A stretch of 64,000 nucleotides of DNA, from the NCBI RefSeq assembly GCF_022063185.1, contig NZ_CP091913.1, positions 450,501 through 514,500 of the forward strand. Direction: 5' to 3'. Below are positions 1 to 5,832 of this stretch, piece by piece. The translations under genes were made by a program, and so were the position numbers. Numbering within the stretch: position 1 is the stretch's first letter; each line of letters opens with the position of its first letter. This DNA is from Nostoc sp. UHCC 0870. Its GTDB lineage: Bacteria; Cyanobacteriota; Cyanobacteriia; Cyanobacteriales; Nostocaceae. The notes below the pieces were generated by a model. The model saw nothing but the letters and a program-made list of their open reading frames with translations. It did not search any database and was not told the DNA's origin.

Positions 1-1
1 A

Positions 2-1303
2 GATTTTACTCTCACGGCCGATCCTTCTCTTGGTGTTGAGGTAAAATCTCGTCATGGCAGTATTGATCGAGTGAGATGGTCAGTTAGTTCTGAAGAAGTT
101 GAAAAAAATGCCGTGGTAGTTTGCATTTTAATTCAAGAAGCTGTGCATGAAGCACAATCAGAATATCACTTGTTATTAGCTGGGTTTCTTCCCACACGGA
201 TGATTAAATTGAAAACCGGCAGCATATCTTTCGGGATAGATCAATTGTTATATGCTGGTGGCTTATATTGTTATTTGGAACAGTTACAATCTACTAACAA
301 TAATTATGTTGTCCAGCAAAAAAAATTGGTAAGCAAACAGCCAAGATTGTTATTCCCAATCGATACAAATAAAGTAAATGTTAATCATCCTGAAATATAC
401 AATTATAGAGAGTTACCCATAGATTATAAACAACTGGGTGATGAATGTTTTAGTAAAGGAGAATATGCTGCGGCTATTAGCAACTATAGTCAAGCTTTAA
501 AATTGAATATGCAAAATACAGAATTATATTATAAACGGGGGTTAGCTTATGATCAATTAGGAGATTATAAAAAAGCGATCGCAGATTATTCTCAAGTCAT
601 TAATATAAATATAGATGATGCTAAAGCTTACCATCAGCGTGGTTTGGCTTTATCTAAACTGGGAGCTTATGAAGCGGCAATTGATGATTATACCCAGTCA
701 ATCAGAATTAATCCTCATGCTGCTATCGCTTATAAAAACCGTGCAGAAGCACGCTCTTGCTTAGGAGATAATCAAGGAGCGATTGAAGATTATAATCAGG
801 CGATTAAAATTAATCCTCAATATGGGGATATAAATAAAAATCGTGATATGGCTCGTTATATTGTCGGCAATCAGCCGGGATTTAATCAAGCAATGCAGCT
901 TAACCCTAACGATGCCAATGCTTACAAGAATCGTGGTAATGCTCGTGCGGATATTGGAGACTACCAAGGTGCGATCGCAGATTATACTCAAGCAATACAG
1001 ATAAATCCCCATCTGGCCGATGTCTATTATAACCGGGGTAACGTGCGTTGTGATGTAGGCGACGAAGAAGGCGCGATCGCAGATTACACCCAGGCAATAC
1101 AAATTAATGCTAATTATGCAGATGCGTATTATAACCGAGGTAATATCTATGCTGGCATGAAAAATCTACAAGCGGCAATTACAGATTTTCAAAAAGCAGC
1201 AAATATCTATCGTCAAGAAGGGAATTTAGCAGCACTCAAAGATACAAAAGACAGAATCTTAGAGTTAGAAATAATAGAATCAATCGATATATTAAATTTT
1301 TAG
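2..1303 (+). CDS. TPR-repeat protein, 5' end outside window
   Basis: The reading frame is open from base 2 to the stop at 1301-1303, so the gene starts left of the window; the GTG at 71 is only the first internal start-like codon. After about 115 residues of an unrecognised N-terminal part come at least seven 34-residue tetratricopeptide repeats (nucleotides about 420-1230), with the usual pattern of paired helices such as YYNRGNxxxxxGDxxGAIADYTQAIxINP. One repeat near 840-890 is degenerate. TPR arrays are protein-protein interaction scaffolds; no catalytic motif is visible. Its partner and role cannot be told from this fragment. Several HIP1 sites lie inside it. Confidence 0.85.
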   Translation, partial: DFTLTADPSLGVEVKSRHGSIDRVRWSVSSEEVEKNAVVVCILIQEAVHEAQSEYHLLLAGFLPTRMIKLKTGSISFGIDQLLYAGGLYCYLEQLQSTNNNYVVQQKKLVSKQPRLLFPIDTNKVNVNHPEIYNYRELPIDYKQLGDECFSKGEYAAAISNYSQALKLNMQNTELYYKRGLAYDQLGDYKKAIADYSQVININIDDAKAYHQRGLALSKLGAYEAAIDDYTQSIRINPHAAIAYKNRAEARSCLGDNQGAIEDYNQAIKINPQYGDINKNRDMARYIVGNQPGFNQAMQLNPNDANAYKNRGNARADIGDYQGAIADYTQAIQINPHLADVYYNRGNVRCDVGDEEGAIADYTQAIQINANYADAYYNRGNIYAGMKNLQAAITDFQKAANIYRQEGNLAALKDTKDRILELEIIESIDILNF

Positions 1304-1440
1304 TTAAAAAAACCACCCCACCAAACCTAGGTTTTATCTCGCTTCCCCGTTTACCCATCGTATTTTTTCACTCATCCGTAATTTCAGCCAAAAAATGGGA
1401 AATACAAGTTAAGTATTCCATTAAAAATAGGTCTGACAAA

Positions 1441-2010
1441 ATGATTTTGAGTTTAAAAAATCTTAGCAACGTCTGTGCAGTAGGTTTATTGCTTGGTGCT
1501 AGCAGCTTTCATCAATTAGCTATAGCTAATACAAACAATCAAATGCAACCATTAGCACAACAGCAAATTAAAACTACTAATTCTCAGATACACCCAGTAT
1601 TTAAGATTATTCTGCCCAAATTAAAGCAAAAAAGCCAGATTAAAATCTTATTACCAAAATATATTCCTGAATCTGACGGCACAAACCCAATTTACGCCAT
1701 TCTAGAAACTGCTACAGCCAAAAAATATGAAATTCTCCTAGGTTTTACTCCTGACTGCACAGGTGGAACAGCTTGCCGTTTGGGTGTAGTTTCTGCTGAA
1801 GCCGTCACCCGCAAAACACCCCGCCTCACTGGTAAACGTGTCATTTTAGCTAAGGGTATTACTGGCTATTTTGTAGATTTTCGTTGTGGTGCTAATTGCT
1901 CAGATGCTACCCTAACTTGGCGACAAAAGGGTGTGCAATATGCTCTTGGGTTGAAAGCTGGTAAACGTGAGTATTTAATCAAAATGGCTAACTCTGCCAT
2001 TAGTCTATAG
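1441..2010 (+). CDS. Secreted hypothetical protein with four cysteines
   Basis: A 189-residue protein. The N-terminus reads as a Sec signal peptide: a short polar start, a hydrophobic run (AVGLLLGASS) and a likely cleavage after AIA near residue 29, so it is probably exported to the periplasm or outside. The mature part is basic and carries four cysteines in two pairs (DCTGGTAC and RCGANC) that could form disulfides. I do not recognise the family. The gene stands alone between a TPR gene and a cytochrome c gene, and an 8-bp STRR array starts just after its stop. Confidence 0.7.
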   Translation: MILSLKNLSNVCAVGLLLGASSFHQLAIANTNNQMQPLAQQQIKTTNSQIHPVFKIILPKLKQKSQIKILLPKYIPESDGTNPIYAILETATAKKYEILLGFTPDCTGGTACRLGVVSAEAVTRKTPRLTGKRVILAKGITGYFVDFRCGANCSDATLTWRQKGVQYALGLKAGKREYLIKMANSAISL

Positions 2011-2014
2011 ATTC

Positions 2015-2050
2015 AGGGTGTAGGGGTGTAGGGGTGTAGGGGTGTAGGGG
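2015..2050. repeat. STRR array, 8-bp unit TGTAGGGG
   Basis: About four head-to-tail copies of TGTAGGGG directly after the upstream stop codon. The same unit recurs at 26956-27024, 49071-49110 and, inverted, at 7086-7150 and 49315-49355. Confidence 0.9.
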
Positions 2051-2068
2051 AAAATGCCACAACTAAAT

Positions 2069-2240
2069 ATGAAAGGTCAAACAAGACCAATTAGTGAGCT
2101 ATGGGACGGGATTGATGTAGAGTAATGATGCGGTTTCAATTCGGTTTTCCGATGAGTTTGAGGGAGAACTTTACAAACTCTCAAAAAGATTTCGCAATAT
2201 TCGCTATATTATCGCTGCTTTTTATAATGGGGAAGGTTAA
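2069..2240 (+). pseudogene. Possible remnant of a RelE/ParE-type toxin-antitoxin pair
   Basis: A short frame (2069-2125) ends in RPISELWDGIDVE, reminiscent of an antitoxin C-terminus. It is followed at 2128 by MRFQFGF, and after a frame change near 2145-2150 by SDEFEGELYKLSKRFRNIR (to the stop at 2238-2240), which resembles the first helices of RelE/ParE-family toxins. The toxin core is missing. The gene is broken in at least two ways, so it should be non-functional. The identification rests on short matches from memory and is weak. Confidence 0.3.
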
Positions 2241-2262
2241 AACTGGCATATTTTTCATGTAG

Positions 2263-2449
2263 GGTGTGTGACGCTGCAAAAGTATTTAAACGTAGTCATG
2301 AGACTGATAGCGTCACGCACCAACTTTCGATTGTGACACTTGCGTAAGTCCTGTAAAAAATAAATTATCCGCAATTGATGGTTGGGTAGGGTGCGTCAGT
2401 GAGATAGAACCTAACTATACTCAGAAATTATTCATACTGACGCACCCTA
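2263..2449. repeat. Two palindromic repeat elements (GGTGYGTSA type)
   Basis: The spacer 2011-2527 holds two inverted-repeat units. Unit one pairs GGTGTGTGACGCT (2263-2275) with AGCGTCACGCACC (2309-2321), one wobble position. Unit two pairs TAGGGTGCGTCAGT (2387-2400) with ACTGACGCACCCTA (2436-2449) perfectly over 14 bp. These look like small dispersed palindromic elements rather than terminators, since no T-tract follows. Confidence 0.75.
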
Positions 2450-2527
2450 CAGTTTAGATATTTTTTATCTGGAAGTCCCTTATCATTAGCTACAAGGTAG
2501 AAATCTAAGTATCTGGGAATGTGAGGA

Positions 2528-3061
2528 ATGTCAAATCTGGTTAAACGTAAATCCCGTAACCGCCAACTCAAACGCCGTCCTTTAGGATTAATCTTCACCA
2601 TTTTGGCTTGGAGTTTGGTGATGGGTTGGCTATTAGCCTTAGCCACTAGCGCGCAAAGTGCCACCCCTGTATCAGAGATTGGTACAGTTGATGTAGTTCC
2701 CGCGAGATACCAACTAGGACAGGAATTATATCTAGAAAATTGCGCTAGTTGTCATATTGCTCTGCCGCCTGCGGTTTTACCCACCCAAACCTGGAAAAAC
2801 CTCCTAGAAGACTCACAGCATTATGGTGTAACTCTCCAACCACTATTAGATCCCAGTCGTACCCTAGTTTGGAGATATCTTTCTACTTTCTCACGCTCCC
2901 AGCTAAAAGACGAAGCAACACCCTACCGTGTGAATAATTCTCGCTATTTTAAAGCTTTACATCCTCAAGTTGATTTACCACGTCCTTCGCAAATCAGTAG
3001 TTGTGTCAGTTGTCATCCCAGTGCTAAGGAGTATAATTTTCGCCGCCTGAGTCAAGATTAG
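2528..3061 (+). CDS. Membrane-anchored di-heme cytochrome c
   Basis: A 177-residue protein with a basic N-terminus and one hydrophobic segment at about residues 20-42 (signal anchor or signal peptide), placing the rest in the periplasm or thylakoid lumen. Two heme c attachment motifs are visible: CASCH (residues 72-76) and CVSCH (159-163), the latter close to the C-terminus. This layout fits the small cyanobacterial di-heme cytochrome c family; the electron partner is not known from context. The ATG follows a GTGAGG Shine-Dalgarno-like run. The gene is monocistronic and ends before a strong hairpin at 3128-3168. Confidence 0.85.
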   Translation: MSNLVKRKSRNRQLKRRPLGLIFTILAWSLVMGWLLALATSAQSATPVSEIGTVDVVPARYQLGQELYLENCASCHIALPPAVLPTQTWKNLLEDSQHYGVTLQPLLDPSRTLVWRYLSTFSRSQLKDEATPYRVNNSRYFKALHPQVDLPRPSQISSCVSCHPSAKEYNFRRLSQD

Positions 3062-3127
3062 ACACCAAGTTAGCTTTTCCACATAACCTAAAAAGTCAGT
3101 TCAACAGAACATTTATTGCGAATTGGT

Positions 3128-3168
3128 TTTATAATCCCCCACTTTACCCAAAAGTCGGGGATTATAAA
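3128..3168. terminator. Bidirectional hairpin terminator
   Basis: A perfect 12-bp stem, TTTATAATCCCC (3128-3139) with GGGGATTATAAA (3157-3168), between convergent genes (cytochrome c on + and the 68-residue protein on -). It is A/T-rich at its base on both sides, so it could act in both directions. Confidence 0.7.
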
Positions 3169-3197
3169 GTATATGGAGTAATCAAACTTAAAATTAG

Positions 3198-3404
3198 CTA
3201 TTTTTCTCTCTCATCGTTGTACATTCTTCTGGTCTTATCAATCATCACCACGGCTACCTTAGTCAAGTCACCTGTCGCACCATCAGGGATTTTACCCATG
3301 TTCTCTAGAGACACACTACCCAGTAAGAGTAATCCACTGAGTATAGTTGTGGTAAAATACACTTTGCGTGTTGTGTTGGCGTGACGAGTTGGATGTTCTT
3401 TCAT
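3198..3404 (-). CDS. Small single-pass membrane protein, unknown
   Basis: A 68-residue protein: basic N-terminus, one hydrophobic segment (residues about 16-32, TTTILSGLLLLGSVSL) and a charged tail ending MYNDEREK. A plausible ribosome site (AAGGAA) lies about nine bases before the ATG at 3404. I do not recognise the family. It is divergent from the conflict-type locus starting at 3524 and may share its promoter region, but nothing shows a functional link. Confidence 0.55.
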   Translation of the reverse strand: MKEHPTRHANTTRKVYFTTTILSGLLLLGSVSLENMGKIPDGATGDLTKVAVVMIDKTRRMYNDEREK

Positions 3405-3523
3405 TACCGCAAATTCCTTGTATTGCGATCGACCCCTTCACGTTCTCAAATGCTTCCAAAAACTCAAAAATCGGATCAGGATCTGATCAGGAGTTAATTG
3501 GGTCAGTTATATACAAATAGGCA

Positions 3524-4771
3524 ATGACAAGAGAGAAACCAAAACCAGGACAAGTCAAGGCTTCAGAAGCAGGAAAGGAAAAAATTCTAGAGAAGATACA
3601 AGAAAAAGAATGGACTAAAGGCGACGATAGCGAAGCTTTGACTGTTGCAAGTCAGAAGCTATTTAAAAAAAAGATTGAAAATTTTACAGATGACAAAGAA
3701 CAGATTAATATTGAAGAACTTAAAAAGAGAATCAAAAGCAAACTTATTTTTAATGACTATACTTATCAATCTTTTTTAGATGAGATAGAAAAAATAGAAA
3801 GTAAAAACAATAAAATTACTATTAATAAATGTTTGGAAATAATAGAATCTAAAAATGTTCGTTTCAAAGGTATATCCTATAATAGTAGTTGGAAAAAATT
3901 TTATAATGGCAACTATCTGGACAAGGATATATTTAAAGCTTATTGGGATGCTTTAGAATTAGGAGATTGGAGAGATTATATTGATTACCCTGAAAATTCT
4001 CCTTATGAAAAATCTGATAGAAATTCTGAGAAATTGTTGACGGGCTTATCATTATTCAATCATAAATCACAAATTAAATTATTAGAAAAAAATTTTCCTG
4101 ACCCTACATTAGCGTTTCTGATTAGTAAGCATCCATGTTCTTTTAGCCAAATTTGGTTACTGCGACGTTTAGAAGCGGAAATTAAGACCTATAATCCTAA
4201 AAATTTTAAAGTTTATTCTTTAAATAATACCTTATATTTAGAATCCAAGAAAATAATTAGGTTACAAGACATAAAATCTGTTGTAGACACATTAGATTTC
4301 GCACATATAATATATACTTGCGATATCGATCAGATTTCTCTACAAGAATTGCAGAATTATTTGCAAATTTATGAAAATTTAATTGAATATATAAAAAATT
4401 TACCAACTATAAGACCAGGAAAAATATTTATATATTTTCTGGTTGGTCAGAATGCAAATAATAATTGTTATCAAGAACTCAAATCTAAACAAGAGAAATT
4501 AGAAATTATTGAACTGCATCAAACTTCTATTGATGAATATCAACGCAACAATTTATTACAGGATGAGGTATCTGATATATTACCCAAAATTGCCGCACAT
4601 CTCAACAAAGGAAAATTATCTGATGAAGAAAAAAACATTGCTGCTCAATTGATTAAAGAGATGAAAAATGAGATAACTGCCGAAAAATTACTCAAAGTCA
4701 TTTATCGTTATTTTAATTGTTATTTTGGTTACGAAACAACCACCTTTGCTAAATGGACTAATTACCCATGA
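3524..4771 (+). CDS. Degenerate STAND-like (iSTAND-type) conflict-system protein
   Basis: A 415-residue, very AT-rich gene. The N-terminus (VKASEAGKEKILEKIQEKEWTK) and the later stretch WKKFYNGNYLDKDIFKAYW...LGDW look like two halves of the helical N-terminal domain seen in many cyanobacterial NTPase conflict proteins, here split by about 90 residues. Residues about 180-345 resemble a P-loop NTPase that has lost its nucleotide site: at the expected Walker A position it reads KHPCSFSQIWLLRRL, with no GKT/GKS. This matches my recollection of the inactive STAND (iSTAND) domains described beside MoxR-vWA systems. Its stop overlaps the next gene's ATG (ATGA at 4768), so translation is probably coupled. 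The family call is inference. Confidence 0.6.
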   Translation: MTREKPKPGQVKASEAGKEKILEKIQEKEWTKGDDSEALTVASQKLFKKKIENFTDDKEQINIEELKKRIKSKLIFNDYTYQSFLDEIEKIESKNNKITINKCLEIIESKNVRFKGISYNSSWKKFYNGNYLDKDIFKAYWDALELGDWRDYIDYPENSPYEKSDRNSEKLLTGLSLFNHKSQIKLLEKNFPDPTLAFLISKHPCSFSQIWLLRRLEAEIKTYNPKNFKVYSLNNTLYLESKKIIRLQDIKSVVDTLDFAHIIYTCDIDQISLQELQNYLQIYENLIEYIKNLPTIRPGKIFIYFLVGQNANNNCYQELKSKQEKLEIIELHQTSIDEYQRNNLLQDEVSDILPKIAAHLNKGKLSDEEKNIAAQLIKEMKNEITAEKLLKVIYRYFNCYFGYETTTFAKWTNYP

Positions 4772-5757
4772 CTTCAAAAATCCCTGAATATACCGCAGAA
4801 AAACAGCCCCCTGTTGGCGGAGAATATAATGATAAATTAAAGCGTAATATTTATCCTTACTATCCCAGTGACACTTTAAAAGAAGCCGTTAATTTAGCTA
4901 TTAGATTAAATCGTCCATTGCTCTTAGAAGGTGAACCTGGTTGCGGTAAGAGTGAATTATCTCGCGCGGTATTTTATGAATTGAGTCAGAAATACACTAA
5001 TTATGATTGGGATTATTGCCTCTGGAATGTCCAGTCAACTAGCAAAGCTCAAGACGGATTTTACACCTACGATTATATTGGCAGGTTACAAGCGGCACAA
5101 TTAGAAAAAATCAATATTCAATATAACGCATCTAATCCAGCGAATCCAGCAAATTATCTAGAATTAGGAGCATTGGGTTATGCTTTTGATAGAGATTTTG
5201 TCAAGAAATTAAATCGAGGATATAAGCAAAAGGAAAATCAAAAACCATATCGAACAATAGTTTTAATTGACGAAATCGATAAAGCCGATACCGACTTTCC
5301 TAATGACCTTTTATTGGCTTTAGAAGAACAACGGTTTGAAATTAAAGATTTGCGTCCTCGGCGTTGGTTAACAGCAAACTCTGATGCACCTCCTATTGTG
5401 TTTATTACATCTAATCAAGAAAGAGAATTACCTAATGCTTTTCTGCGGCGTTGTCTGTATCATTATATTGAGCCTCCCAGCAAAGATGAACTAAAAACAA
5501 TTATTGCATCGAGATTTAAATCACCACCAAAAGATTTAGTAAATCAAGCTATTCAACGATTTTTAGAATTACGGGAAGCAATGAATGATGACAAGGAGGA
5601 AACAGCGAAAAAAGTCAGCACTAGTGAATTAATTGACTGGTTTACTATTTTAAATACTTATCCACCAGAGGAAGTGTTAGAAAAGTTAGAAGAAGAAAGA
5701 TATCCTTTCTCTAGTACACTTTTCAAAAATCGCCAAGATAAAAGCGACTATAGTTAG
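4768..5757 (+). CDS. MoxR-family AAA+ ATPase of the conflict locus
   Basis: A 329-residue AAA+ ATPase. Walker A is GEPGCGKS (residues 55-62), Walker B is IVLIDEIDKAD (about 165-175), and the sensor-1 region reads VFITSNQERELPNAFLRRC with an arginine pair suited to an Arg finger. The long insert between the Walker motifs and the DEIDKADTDFPNDLL run are typical of MoxR-like chaperone ATPases, which usually remodel a partner bearing a vWA domain. The partner is almost certainly the vWA protein encoded 75 bp downstream. Start overlaps the upstream stop by four bases. Confidence 0.85.
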   Translation: MTSKIPEYTAEKQPPVGGEYNDKLKRNIYPYYPSDTLKEAVNLAIRLNRPLLLEGEPGCGKSELSRAVFYELSQKYTNYDWDYCLWNVQSTSKAQDGFYTYDYIGRLQAAQLEKINIQYNASNPANPANYLELGALGYAFDRDFVKKLNRGYKQKENQKPYRTIVLIDEIDKADTDFPNDLLLALEEQRFEIKDLRPRRWLTANSDAPPIVFITSNQERELPNAFLRRCLYHYIEPPSKDELKTIIASRFKSPPKDLVNQAIQRFLELREAMNDDKEETAKKVSTSELIDWFTILNTYPPEEVLEKLEEERYPFSSTLFKNRQDKSDYS

Positions 5758-5760
5758 TTC

Positions 5761-5817
5761 GTAGTGAGGGCTTCAGCCCTCTTTTATGAGTAATTTAAGG
5801 GCTAAAGCCCTTACTAC
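5761..5817. repeat. Palindromic repeat GTAGTGAGGGC...GCCCTTACTAC
   Basis: Arms 5761-5780 and 5798-5817 match as inverted repeats at about 18 of 20 positions, and each arm is itself self-complementary around AGGGCTNNAGCCCT. The element sits in the only gap of the moxR-vWA operon. A sister copy is at 18490-18534. It could form a hairpin in the operon transcript and lower downstream expression. Confidence 0.8.
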
Positions 5818-5832
5818 AAACCAGATAAAATT

